NCBI GenBank assembly: GCA_003194525.1 | Contig: NBIV01000230.1 | Coordinates: 1-64,000, forward strand | Length of the DNA: 64,000 bases | Direction: 5' to 3' | From: Gracilariopsis chorda | Lineage: Eukaryota > Rhodophyta > Florideophyceae > Gracilariales > Gracilariaceae | Shown here: positions 10,346 to 20,899 of the stretch, in pieces | How positions within the stretch are numbered: the stretch's first letter is position 1 | How the letters are laid out: the number at the start of each line of letters is the position of its first letter | Position numbers and translations under genes: made by a program | Notes under the pieces: generated by a model | Told to the model about the DNA's origin: nothing | The model's input: the letters and a program-made list of their open reading frames with translations, nothing else | Database searches by the model: none

Positions 10346-11334
10346 GAGTTGCTCCGTTTCTAAACTTGATGAATGCGTCCTAAGAAATTCCTTAGTACCG
10401 AATGACTGTTACCCGTTCACATGCCTGGTTTCAGATTTAGTCGAAAGAAGGTTGCGTGTATTGTTGGTGTTATCCTTTCGTGTTACTGTATGCCGGTATC
10501 TGTGCTTTAGGCTGGCAGAGGTTGGTGCCCAGTTGGAGCAGTTCCCATACCAGGAGGATAGAAACCGGGAGTTGGAGATGACAGGCACCACCGCAACCTA
10601 TGAAGAACTGCATTATCCTGGTGAGGTTTCGGGAAGATGCAGGAACTTTGGTGTCTATGCGCTAGTATGAACTCGGTGCAGCGAAAGTGTAGGTGTGTTG
10701 CTAAGGTAGCGTTTCTACATTTAGCGACCTTCATGTTGGGTGCCAGCTCCCTTTTCAGCATGGCGAAAGAACTTTGAGACAAAACCGACGAAAGTTGAGA
10801 TGGGCACATCTGCGTGGAAAAAGTAACATGTGGGCCCAGTACCGCAAAATTTTGGCGTGGTGTATCGTCTACAGTATGTGCTGGAATCTATGGTGGGTCT
10901 GCACCACTTTCCACAGGGGTGTGTGTGACAGGTGTGCGAAAGTATCGACGGGGAAATAATGACTTGGGGTGAACGTTTCGAGCGTGGGAATGGTACAGTA
11001 AGATATCCGTTCTTGTGCGGATGAAGACGTCGGCAGAAGGATTGCTGACGAATGATGCTGGAGGCTTCACAACGCAAGAAGATGCGATATACAACAAGTT
11101 GAACGATCCTATACAGATGTCACATCCGTTACTGGCGAAATCGGTGTGTCCACCATGGGAAGCTTGGGCGCTTCGTAGCGCACGAGGAAGGCAGCACCAC
11201 GCGCCCGTTGAAGCCAAAGCAAACAAAGTCAGCGACATGCCGAAAACAAAAAAAGGCGAAGAAGCGCCGTGACACGCGTCGCGCCTTTTCAGCAGAGCCA
11301 AACGGTGGCCGCGTGCCGCTTCGCCCGCGAACCG
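10346..11334. other. Intergenic, no supported gene
   Basis: Similarity to bases 408-540 continues to about 10470. The rest shows only short overlapping reading frames. A third copy of the AGCGCCGTGACACGCG motif lies at about 11263, some 70 bp beyond the stop of the alpha/beta-hydrolase gene. Confidence 0.45.
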
Positions 11335-14300
11335 TCAGCCGCCAACCTCCACGTCGTCTTGTTCCTCGTCAAGCAGCCGCAGCATTGAGTCCGCGCCGCC
11401 ATCGCCGTCGCTCTTCGTCGCCTTCCCGCCGAGCCGCCGACGTTCTTGCCCGCCCGCAACAATCTCATAAGCGGCTTCTCGCCTTCCACCAAACCAAACG
11501 CCAAGCGCACCTCCCACCGCCACAAGCGCAAGCGCAACCACCAACTCCCTCCACGTCCACGCATTCCCCGAGTCGCACCGCTCCGCCATACCGCCAGCAT
11601 CCCCGTCATCAAAGTAAGAAGCCGTCGGCAGTATCCGCCACCTCTCATCAAAGTAACCTGCCGCCCGAATCGCACCCACTCCCTTAACACGCCATAGCCG
11701 TGCATCAACAATAGCCCATTCAGCGCCGCTCGAGTCCGGAGACTCCGGTAACAAATCCATTCCCGCCAAGAAGCCCTCTCGGTCAACGCCCACAACAACC
11801 GCAACAACCCCATTTTGGACTCCTTTGCCAATCCACGCAGCCCCCGTTCCACTCTCCCCGAAGCATTTGTCTCCCGCACTCAAAGAGACACACACCCGAT
11901 TCTCAGAGTCCATTCGCACTGCTCCCTCACGCATGTAGTGCCTTGTTGCATGGTTTGTATTTACGTCCCCGAGAAATATAATACCCATTTTGCTGCTGTC
12001 CATTCCAGCTTTCACCGCTTGCGTATCGCTCACCACGTGCGTGTTAACTCCGTGAAGATACAGTACGTTCGCATAGTCCACTGCTCTTGAGAGAATTTCA
12101 TCATCGCCATCAGGGTAAACAATCATTGTTTCACCCTTTCTCAACACCGCGCTAAGCGGACCATGCTCTCCAATCGCCCGTCTGTTACCATCGTGACCAG
12201 CAAGATCACAAACCTTCCAAACTGGTTCGTTCACCAAAGCACCATCCCTGCAAAACCTCTCAACACGATCCGATGTACTTAACCGAGTGAGGTCCACCTC
12301 GAATCGCGAGCCATCTATAATGAGCGCAGAAGCACGGTCTTTCAAACGATGCACCACGCCATACTCAATGCGTGCAACATTCTGCGTTCGAATCCTCCAT
12401 ACAGAGTTTGACGTGCGCTCAACTTGAAGTCGACCCAGTTGTGTGGGCAACAACATTTGCGTGATTCTCAATCCGCCTTTCGAACCACTCGTGTCCGGGT
12501 TCATTGTAACCACCGAAAAAGATTGTGGTAAGCGTGCATTGTCGACCTGCTTCAAAATGCTCATCCAAAAACGGTTGCAACGCATCATCATCAACCACGC
12601 CATCAAACCAATGGCCCTCGTCACGAACTTCACTCAGCTGTACAAACGTTTGCGACAAGTTATGGATCAACTCATTCTGATGCAACAAACGGCACATGTG
12701 TCTCAGCTCCGATGCTACAGCACCACGCAAATACGCAAAAAGAAATTTTGTCGTCAGTTAGCACATGCATCACACAGGCCTACCACACAAGTAGTTGATG
12801 AAACCAAACCCAGGAGAACAAAAGAAGAGGAACATGACGTACGTGGAACACTCTCATCTTGTGATGCTACGCGCGCCAGAAACGGAACACCCAGAAGATT
12901 TTCGTGGTACAAATCAGCCGCATATTGTTCCTCTCCCGCAGAAAGCAGCGCTCTAAGCGGCGCGTTCGAGAAGGACAAAGCCTCCTTAAAAGCATGCTCA
13001 CCTCCATAAGTGGACAATCTCATCCAGCCCATCGCCGGAAGCACGGCGACAACCGAGTCCACATAGTGCGACGCAATTAACAAGGCGCCATGTCCACCCA
13101 TACTATGTCCACTTTGCAACCAACAGTCGTTTCGAATGGCGTACTTGTGACGTTCATCTGCTGGCACACCTGGTAACTGCGTGGAGAATGTGCGAAATGA
13201 TTTTAGGGCGGATCGCAACTGGGCGCCTTCCCAATTCATCCCGTAGCGTCTTCTGCCGGTTGGCAAGATGACCCAGCTGGTGTTTTGAACGCGGTATGAG
13301 TCGGACCAGGCGGAGGCAGTGGCATCCACTCCGGCGCCGTGCGTGGACAGAATGGATGCGCATCCTTTTGCATGCGCGCAGTGATGCTTCGGGGGGATGA
13401 CAGCTGCGGATTGGACGGAGTTGTCCTCGTCGATGTAGGTGAATGTGTACGCTCTGTCTCGGCGCCAACGTCGGATGCGAAACGACTTGGATAGCGTGAC
13501 GGACACAGGAGACTCGGCAATGTGATAGGTTATGTTGAAAGTGAGGGTGAGTGAGGTTTGGTTTGGCGGCGCGCGCCATTCGGGGGTGGTGATGATGTGA
13601 ATGGGTAGAGCACGCGTTTGTCGCGGCGCCAAATGCGGAGCGGAGTGCGAGGAGAGCGAAAGACCGGACGGCGGGTCGGTGAGCGACACTCGTGGACGCG
13701 TAGCAAAGTGGGTTCTATCGGCGTTGAGCAGCGGGACGGAGAGGTGGTTTCCGGCAAAAGAGGCGGAGTACGGGTTGTGCCGGACGACTATGTCTGGAGT
13801 GACGGTTTGATTGAGCACTACTAGGGCGTGTTGGTGGTGTGCTCGGGCGGGGTTAGATAGGATATGCGAAAGTAGGATTGGTTACCCTCCGCGACGACGT
13901 GCACAAGGAGGGTGTGGTTGTGCGAGGGGTGCAGTGTGAGGGCGCAGGGCAGGCGGTTGTTCTGAGTCAAGTCTGGGAGGCAAGTTTGGCGATAGGTTTG
14001 GGAAGCGCGATTGGGCGGGTGCGAAACAAGCGTCAAGGCGTCGGTGGCGGAGAGCACGACGACGGCGCGGCGTTGGAAGAGGTGCGAAAGGTCGGCGACG
14101 GCGTAGAAGAAGAAGGGGGTGCGCTGATCGGCATGGCGGAACAAGCAGCGTACGGAGGCGTGTGAGTGGTTGAAGGCGCACGATGTCCAGGAGGCGCAGC
14201 CGCCAGTGGCGGCCTCGCTGCGGGCGCGCGGCAGGGCGGACAGCGCGGCGACGAGCGTCGGGGAGCCGGCGAGCAGCGGGTTGACGTTGGACTCGGTGAT

Positions 14301-14444
14301 ATACGGCAGCGGGCCGAAGGCGCGGAAGCGCGTGAAGAAGGGCGAGTGGCGAGTGGGCGCGGGCGCGACGACGACGTGCAGCAGCGGCGGCAGCAGCAGC
14401 AGCGGCAGCAGCAGCGGCAGCAGCAGCGGAGCGGCGCGCATCAT
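11335..14444 (-). CDS. Secreted, membrane-anchored alpha/beta-hydrolase (three exons, one frameshift)
   Basis: Exons 14444-13886, 13820-12843 and 12714-11335 give about 971 aa if one frameshift near 12550 is bridged. The start is the ATG pair at 14444/14441, followed by a poly-Leu signal sequence. The hydrolase core shows STHGAG (oxyanion region), the nucleophile elbow GHSMGGHG (Ser codon at 13104), the acidic loop SQDESVP and GHWFDG with the likely catalytic His. The layout resembles large secreted alpha/beta-hydrolases that I recall from fungi. Near the C terminus a hydrophobic helix (WRELVVALALVAVGGALG) followed by basic residues suggests a type I membrane protein. A +1 shift is needed between FLDEHFEAG and LPQSFSVVT, both of which read as native protein, so this is either a one-base sequence error, a recent mutation or real frameshifting. 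The substrate is unknown. Confidence 0.75.
12715..12842 (-). other. Spliceosomal intron (128 bp) in the hydrolase gene
   Basis: On the - strand it starts GTACGT, has the branch point TGCTAAC and ends TGTAG. Removing it joins the SQDESVP loop to ELRHMCRLL in frame and removes a run of non-protein-like sequence and a stop. Confidence 0.75.
13821..13885 (-). other. Spliceosomal intron (65 bp) in the hydrolase gene
   Basis: On the - strand it starts GTAACC, contains ATCTAACC as branch point and ends CCCTAG. Its length is 3n+2, exactly the shift needed to move from the signal-peptide exon frame into the catalytic-domain frame and to skip two consecutive TAG codons. Confidence 0.75.
14382..14430. 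repeat. CAG/CGG trinucleotide repeat coding poly-Leu
   Basis: Imperfect GCAGCAGCGGCAGCAG repeats on the + strand, read as Leu/Pro codons in the signal peptide of the - strand hydrolase. Likely length-variable. Confidence 0.6.
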
Positions 14445-14971
14445 TGCGAGCGGTCGGCGTTGGGGGGCGGTGTGTGGGCGCGGCGCATGGCGCATGAGCG
14501 AGAGATGAAGATGCAGAGCGCGCGGCTGACAGCGCTTGCACACGTGTGGCGCGTGGACGCGTGGGCACGTGCACAGGTTGCGGCGCCACGGTGGTTGAAA
14601 TTTGGGCAATGGCGTGCGGTGGCATCGCTGACGTGGGCGTGGCGTAGGTACGGCAGAGCAATGCGCGCAGCGCTGATGGATAGTGCATGTGGTGTACATG
14701 TGCGTTGTGATAGGGGGATGTAGGGATAGATACTGCCATGGTTGACAGCGGAGTTGTGGGCTAGTGGTTTTTGCTGTCACAGTGTACTACAGGTACTGCT
14801 GGGGATGCAGCGGTGCGTGCCGTACGCCAGCTGGCGCCTGTGACTGTGAGAACTCTAACGGGGTGGCGGCGAGAGAGGCGGCACATTGGTGGGCGAGAAT
14901 AGATGGCGTTTACTGCTGTTTGTTGTTGTTTTGTACAGTGAGAGGACGGGTAGCGAGGACGGCAACCATAG
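14445..14971. other. Promoter/spacer between two - strand genes
   Basis: GC-rich spacer of about 0.5 kb; no gene or clear promoter motif seen. Confidence 0.4.
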
Positions 14972-15670
14972 TTAATGCACAGTGGCGAAGAGGCCGCCTT
15001 CCACGGCACACTCGCCCAACCAAAGGTGTTGCATGCTCTCTTCCTCCACCTCATCGTCCTCGTCAGAGTAGTGCACAGCGACGTGCTGCGCCATGTCGGC
15101 GCGGCGCTTGAGCACCTCCATCTCGAGCAGCATACCATCGCGCTGCTCATGCGCCTGGCGCTTGAGCTCGTGCACGGCGCGGGAGAGGTCATCCACCTGC
15201 GCTCTCAGCGCCTCGTTCTCCATCTCGGTCATGGCCAGCTCGCCCAGCCGCGTGGACAGCAGGTCGCGCTCCTGGCGCGCGTCGCAGGCGCACTCCATGG
15301 TGGAGCGACTGCGCGCGGTGAAGGCGGCGGCGCGCCTCACGCCCTGCTCCAGACGCGACAGCGTGCGCGTGGTGGCGGGCGCGGCGGCGCGCCCGTGCGG
15401 CGCGCTCCGCGGGCGCGCGTGCACGTGGCGCAGGCGCGCGGGCGGCGACGGGCGCGGCCGGTCCGGCGTGCGGGCGCTGTTGGATTGCGGCGACGCCGTC
15501 ACGGGCGAGACGCTCGGCAGCTGTGCGGAGCGCGCGGGCGACGAATCGCGGCGGTGGTGGTGCATGTGGTGGGCGGCGTGGTGGGGGCGCCTGTGGAACA
15601 AGGCGGCGACTCGGCGGAGGAGCACGGCGCGTCGTTTGGACGGCGAGGCGCTGGGAGCGGACGGCGACAT
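14972..15670 (-). CDS. Coiled-coil protein with basic, disordered N terminus
   Basis: A 232-aa ATG-initiated ORF. Residues 1-110 are rich in Ser, Pro, Arg, Ala and His (HHAAHHMHHHRR), probably disordered. Residues ~125-200 show heptad periodicity (LGELAMTEMENEALRAQVDD, then SRAVHELKRQAHEQRDGML), predicting a coiled coil, followed by an acidic patch (SDEDDEVEEE). The C terminus is short and hydrophobic. No catalytic domain. Very high GC, with long overlapping frames on both strands; this frame was chosen for its ATG and coiled-coil logic. Possible structural, cytoskeletal or scaffold role; not identified. Confidence 0.65.
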   Translation of the reverse strand: MSPSAPSASPSKRRAVLLRRVAALFHRRPHHAAHHMHHHRRDSSPARSAQLPSVSPVTASPQSNSARTPDRPRPSPPARLRHVHARPRSAPHGRAAAPATTRTLSRLEQGVRRAAAFTARSRSTMECACDARQERDLLSTRLGELAMTEMENEALRAQVDDLSRAVHELKRQAHEQRDGMLLEMEVLKRRADMAQHVAVHYSDEDDEVEEESMQHLWLGECAVEGGLFATVH

Positions 15671-16767
15671 CTTCGGGTGGTGAACAACGCGCGACGGCAG
15701 ACGCGGCGTCTCGCGACGGAGTCGGGGGGGCGGGACGGCTGGCGAGGCGCGCGGCGACCGCTTTTAGGCGCGGCGCGGCGCGCGCGCGAGTGGCCTGCGT
15801 GACGCGGGCGTGACTGCAACGCGCCGTCACGGCGGGGCGCGTCGTTTCGCTGGCGCGCCAATGAGGCGCGCCGCCGCGCGCGTGTGATCGGGCGCCTTCG
15901 CTCCGCCTTGCTCCCGGCGGCCGTTGGGTCGGCGCGCCTCCGCGCCCGATCGCCGCCCCGGCCCGCTTTACACTGACGTAGCAACAAGTCCTCACAACGT
16001 CATCCCAAAGTGTGCAGCGCCAGCCCGCCAACCATTACCCTTTTGAGGGTTAATGCTTCCCAACTGCAACCACACAAAAGGGTTAAACCCCCCCGCGCTC
16101 AACGAAGACGCTGCTGAGCATCCACCCATTCGCCAGCCACTGCGCGCCGCGCGCGCGCACAAATCTCACGGCGGCGCGCCTCACCACACGGCCGGCGCGC
16201 ACTGGCCGCAAGCGCTTCGACGCATGTTACGCCGCGCGCCGTCATTCCACCGCGCCGCCCGAGCGCCTTCCATTTGGCCGCTTCCTCCGCCCTCCAAATC
16301 TGCGCCCTCCTACACCAAATCTCACGCAAGCGCTCCACGCCAACGCTCCTGCCCGTCACGCCGCGCTCACAGCCCGACGCGCACACGCGGCCCCGTGCGC
16401 CACGCTCGCCACGCTCCCACGTGTGCCACGTCGCTGTCCACAGCCGTTGTCAACAGCGCCCATGCCGCACACAGCTGCACAGCAACGCACATCCGCGAGT
16501 TAAATACACGTGCATGCTGTCGGCGTCGCGCGTGTAAACGCCCCAACTGGCGCACAATACAATGATCCCCTTACAAGCGTATCACTTGTTGCAAATCGTC
16601 AAATTGTTGTGCACCTCAAGCTCCACGTCACCGCTCCCGTCTTCCTCCACCATCATCATAAATAGAACACCCACCCCACATCCTCACCACCCCCATCACC
16701 ATCCCATCACCATCCCGTCCCCATCCCGCCCCCATCCCGCCCCTCTCCACGCCCCGCCGCGACAGTC
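15671..16767. other. GC-rich divergent intergenic region
   Basis: Lies between the start of a - strand gene (15670) and the start of a + strand gene (16768), so it holds both promoters. High GC makes many long chance frames; none has protein-like features. A TATA-like ATAAATAG at 16658-16665 lies 110 bp before the + strand ATG. Confidence 0.5.
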
Positions 16768-17235
16768 ATGTCCCGTACCACCGTCCTCATACCCTTCCTC
16801 ACACTGCTCCTGCTCCACACTGCCTGCGAAACAACCGCAACCGCCACCCCGTTACACGTCGCACCCCCGCGCTCCGCACATCAAGTCCCGAAAACTCAAC
16901 TTCGAAGCCCTCTCCAAAGGCGATCTCTTCTCGTCGTGCCCTCCTCCTCCTCCTCCTCCTCCCGTTCCGACCATCAACGCTCCAAGTCGATAGCGAAATG
17001 GGTTTGGATAACACTGGGCGTCACCTTATCCATCATCTTCCTCGCCGTCACCGTAATCCTCTTCAAGTTTTCTAGAGAACGCGCCGCCTATTCAGTCAAA
17101 CCCAAAACCAACTCCAACCCGCAAAAGCCTTCTTCTTCCACAACCTCCTCGCAATCTTCTTATCCCGATTTTGACCGCCTTTCCAAGCCGCCTCCAGTCC
17201 ACCGCCCTTTCAAACTGAACCCCCTAAAAATCTAA
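16768..17235 (+). CDS. Small single-pass membrane protein
   Basis: A 155-aa ORF with ATG at 16768. Residues 1-25 look like a signal peptide (VLIPFLTLLLLHTACETT), followed by a Ser-rich luminal segment containing a TCC-repeat-coded Ser tract, a strong transmembrane helix at about residues 76-98 (WVWITLGVTLSIIFLAVTVI) and a basic, Ser/Pro/Lys-rich cytosolic tail. This is type I topology. A TATA-like box lies 110 bp upstream. No family recognised. A frame +1 alternative coding poly-Pro exists but lacks the signal/TM logic. Confidence 0.6.
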   Translation: MSRTTVLIPFLTLLLLHTACETTATATPLHVAPPRSAHQVPKTQLRSPLQRRSLLVVPSSSSSSSRSDHQRSKSIAKWVWITLGVTLSIIFLAVTVILFKFSRERAAYSVKPKTNSNPQKPSSSTTSSQSSYPDFDRLSKPPPVHRPFKLNPLKI

Positions 17236-18332
17236 ACTTCGCCCCCCATACTTCACAGCTGCAGCTACACCACCATGTCTAAAACAAACCCCTCCCTTAC
17301 CTCGTCATAACAGCACACAATTTCCGCAACCCCACCAAGTAAACTGCCTTTCGAAACTCACTTATCTGCGCTCCATCACCCCAACACAGCCCCACTTTGT
17401 ACCAAACTTGCAAATGCATTATGCACTCCGCACACACCTCGCACAACTTGCACAACTTGCACCTGTATTCCCACCTCCCCCTCCAAAGACAATCGCACAA
17501 AAACAATCGCACAACTAGGCGCTGCTAAACATTACAACATTGCATCGAGTAGCCTAATCCTTGCATCAACCCCCAATACCAAAAGGCAACGAGCGCTTCC
17601 CCCTCTCAGATATCCTCTCTCAATTTTACACACATCTAAAACACACAACAAAACGAAAAAAAGCCATCCCCTTCTAGACACAATAAGCACACCTGCATCA
17701 CACTACTCTCCGCCTAAGAGAGAAACCCCAAAACAAGCCATACAACGTGCGTACACAAAAAACAAAAAAAGCAACGCATGAGCTAACTCACGTCGGCTCA
17801 TCGCTCACCAATCATCACCTACAGCTCTCGTGTCTCTCTGATTAGCACTGCTCGATGCTCTCAAATACAACAACAACGCCCCCCTCCTCCCCACGCCTGT
17901 GCTTCCAATGACGGTAGTACGCATCACCTATCATCCAACGTCAAGTACATCCGATTACACCAACCACAAAAGCATCGCATGCTATGGCGAAAGAGCAACA
18001 TCAGTTTGCACCAACTCGAGGGAACACCGTTTTCGTGTGCTGTGCAAATGATGCATCCAAAACCCTCTGTGCTTTTTAGGTTGTACAACATCAGAAGGGT
18101 CCATGCCAACAGAGACCGCTTTTTAGTGTTCCTACCAATCTTTTCTGAGTTTCCCCTGTAACTTCATCAACGAAACGAGAAAATAAAATAAAAAGAAACA
18201 GATACCCAGAGCTCTGAGATTTCAATTGTTATCCAAGCACAGAAAACGCACGTCTACTATAAAGGCTCATCTTCAAAAAACCAGCTGCAAAACAGAACCT
18301 TCTTCCTTTGATGTCCTCTCTAAATTCTTTAT
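17236..18332. other. AT-rich non-coding region
   Basis: Downstream flanks of two convergent genes. No ORF with protein character; low-complexity A-rich tracts around 17640-17770. Confidence 0.5.
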
Positions 18333-19079
18333 TCAGCCATCAATCGTCTCAACGATGAATTCATCAGCACCTGTATCAATAACCCTATTGTTCGTCGAAC
18401 CTACAATGACAGCATCATCTCTGTTGGAGACAACTCGCTTGCAAGTACCGTCCGGCAGAGTAACCTGCGCCACCTGAATAAACACCAATGCCGTCCGTGG
18501 AATGAAGCTCGTTCCAGTTATGGTCCGTCTGCCAGATATGCGAAGCGTCTTGATCTCGCTTTCTTGCAAGATTTTATTCGCAGCTCTAGCATTCGACTCG
18601 TAATTCGGTTGGGTAACCCTCACCAGTTGCATGTCACATTCCGTAACATTCTTCCTCAGATCAGCGCCTACGAAGCGAAGAAACGGAACGCCGAGATCTC
18701 CAGTATAGCTTCGTCTTTCTAACTCATATGCAGAACGGTCAGCGAAGCTGAGAGAATCAATGAACTCGGCATCCATGTCTGCCAATTCGTCCGCCCTAAC
18801 CCCCTGAAGCGTAACAGAAAAACTTAGAGTGCCGCTAGTACCTCTCTGCACGGTGATACCTGCCCCGATAGTACGTATGGCTCCAGAAATGCTGTTCAGG
18901 AGCGGGTAGATGACTCCACTTTCGTCCCTGCAATCATTTTCAAGAATTTTCATCGAACACGTGCTCGAGTCATCTGTCGTTGTGTTAACCTGCCTGACAG
19001 AGGCGGTTTCAAACCCATCGAATACCATAGACCATGTTAAGAAGAACAAGACCAACAATATCGAAGTGATCTTCATCAT
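18333..19079 (-). CDS. Divergent secreted-protein family member with cysteines
   Basis: A 248-aa ORF; the ATG pair at 19079 begins MMKITSILLVLFFLTW, a strong signal peptide. The central region aligns with the 2231/9454 family: GITVQRGTSGTLSFSV, then ADLADMDAEFIDSL-like acidic turn, FADRSAYELERRSY helix, GVPFLRFVGADLR, and the C-terminal TGTSFIPRTALVFIQVAQVTLPDGT. Unlike the tandem copies it has several cysteines (SSTCSMKILENDC, TECDM, DGTCK), so disulphides are likely in the mature protein. It shows the family extends beyond the recent tandem duplicates and that the conserved core is real. No known function. Confidence 0.75.
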   Translation of the reverse strand: MMKITSILLVLFFLTWSMVFDGFETASVRQVNTTTDDSSTCSMKILENDCRDESGVIYPLLNSISGAIRTIGAGITVQRGTSGTLSFSVTLQGVRADELADMDAEFIDSLSFADRSAYELERRSYTGDLGVPFLRFVGADLRKNVTECDMQLVRVTQPNYESNARAANKILQESEIKTLRISGRRTITGTSFIPRTALVFIQVAQVTLPDGTCKRVVSNRDDAVIVGSTNNRVIDTGADEFIVETIDG

Positions 19080-19447
19080 TGATAACACTCAACAGTTGAC
19101 GGGGAGGCAACGGAGTTCGTTCCGCGAACTTTACAGGGTTTGCAGTTGGGACCCCACTTTTCCTTAAATTGACTTCCAGGGCCATGGAGAAATGCGAAAA
19201 CAATCTAACTCACGCCGATGAACATTGTATCATAGAACCTGCGATTATCGCACAAACATACGTTCGCCGCTGCTACGCTCATTCGTCAATACCCAGCACG
19301 AATCTTACACCAGACAAAGCTCGTAGGAATTTACGAAAGAGGGGAACAATAATGCCTTGCTTTGTCCGTGGCAGAATTTAATAGTTTGGCATGGTCACTG
19401 CAGACAAACAGTCCTTGCGATGCGACTTACACTTCGCAACCTGACTG
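19080..19447. other. Host flank before the copia tandem
   Basis: Contains the presumed promoter of the - strand gene at 19079. No gene seen. The first copia LTR begins at 19448. Confidence 0.5.
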
Positions 19448-19657
19448 TGCAAATTGGCCGCCTGTGACACTGCACTGCTGGCCAAGATTTGCCTCGAATC
19501 TCCGGCTACTGAGAGCTCGGCACCTGGGCGCCAAACACCTCCGGCTACTGGGAGCCCAAGCACCGCACCGGCCGTCAGAGTAAAAACCACTGCCCAACCG
19601 GTCCTCACTCACCGACGCGAGGAGGCAACCGCTTGGGAGGGACTTTGTGCCCGCTTC
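19448..19657 (+). repeat. Copia LTR 1 (210 bp)
   Basis: Starts TGCAAATTGGCC and ends CCCGCTTC. The length is defined by where similarity starts on the left of unit 1 and ends on the right of the third copy (46780). Contains an internal direct repeat of CTCCGGCTACTGGGAG. No primer-binding site recognised just downstream. Confidence 0.65.
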
Positions 19658-19779
19658 ATAAAACAATTTTCGCAACTCTTGGGCTCCAGCTTTACGACAG
19701 AGCTCTAACCGCTGCACAAAAGTCTGTTTTCGACGAAGCACAAGCCGAGGGCTCGATTGGGCTAAATTAAGACGACCAA

Positions 19780-20858
19780 TTGAAAGTGGTGCGTCAAATT
19801 GTTGAGTTTATTGCCGTCAACCCGCCAATTGCTGTTGTATCATGTCTAATAGCATCATTCAATCTCGTTACAACCTGCCATCTCCGAAGAGATGAACCTT
19901 TGGCTAGCTTTATTTCCCGTTTCCAGGGTTTTGCAGCAGCTCAACTTATGCATGGTAGCCTTTTGTCTTCCTCGCAATTAGGAGAGGTACTAACCATTAC
20001 CCTTCTCAACAACTCTTCGCTTAATGAGAAGACTTTGACCAATGCAAAGCTTCAACTTATCGCTCTTGTTGAGGCAGGCATGGAAAAAGGAGATTCGTCA
20101 GGCTCTGAGAAGCTCCCTTTCAACAAATCTGCTTTTGAAAAGTGCGTGGAAGAATTGAAATAAATGGTTAATAAACCGCATCTTCGACTTCTTAAGCGTG
20201 ATGACAATGCTGTAACAAAAGAAAAGTTGCCATACACTAAGAAAAGGATTTCAGAAGTGGTAAATGCGCTGGAAAGTCTTCCAAACTTAATTGAGGATAC
20301 AAACGCGCTTCACACGCAAGACTATAGCATTCAAAAGCCATCTCCATGTTGTCTACTCAACTTGGGCGACGCTGTGACCGTCATAAAGAATTTCTCCTTT
20401 CCTCCTGGCAGTTCAGTTCTTCATCTCAAGTCAATAATGCTGACCTGTAAAATATCGTTGGCAAAGAGTTACAGACTGCCCTCTATGCCATATCTCATAG
20501 GAACGTAGGCAGCATGTTCTCCCGCATTGGTGAACGCACTGCAAAGCCATCATCGTCAACTTCTAAGCCCCGCTCGTCTCGAAAGAGAACGGCCGGCAAG
20601 AAAAGAAGAGATGAGTCTCCTTTCTGTTTTGATTGTGGTGATCCTACTCATTTAGCTGGAAATAATGCTTGCCAGTCTCCGTCCTTCTTCACTAAGAAGA
20701 GGAAAATGGAGCACCAGTTTCCCAACCAGGGCTCATCCCAGGTCAACAAGACCGTCACTCAGCCAACGACGAACCACGATGCGCCACGTAATAATAACCG
20801 TGATCGCTCTTCGGGTTTTCAGACAGGCACCGGCCTATACAAACGCAAACATGCCTAA
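19780..20858 (+). pseudogene. Copia gag, unit 1
   Basis: Gag-like helices in 19780-20163 (RRDEPLASFISRFQGFAAAQ), stop TAA at 20161, same-frame continuation to 20508, then a frame change into 20514-20858, which carries a nucleocapsid zinc knuckle CFDCGDPTHLAGNNAC (CX2CX4HX6C, slightly longer than the usual CCHC) in a Lys/Arg-rich setting. An additional stop precedes it at about 19770. Not translatable as one protein. Confidence 0.75.
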
Positions 20859-20899
20859 CAGCATGGGTTGGGGCGCCTTCTGATGTTTTAGAAGGCTCA

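Noticed and set aside
13882..14739. 285-codon Arg/Pro/Ala-rich frame on the - strand
   Set aside because: Shadow of the hydrolase first exon in a GC-rich stretch; the real frame has the signal peptide and a splice site that fits.
14975..15802. 275-codon + strand frame opposite the coiled-coil gene
   Set aside because: High-GC antisense frame without domain logic; the - strand frame has ATG and heptads.
19448..19657. LTR of copia starting with canonical TG and ending in CA
   Set aside because: Start is TG, but the defined right end is CTTC; a final CA could not be confirmed because the third copy lacks it. No 5-bp target duplication was found at 19447/46781.
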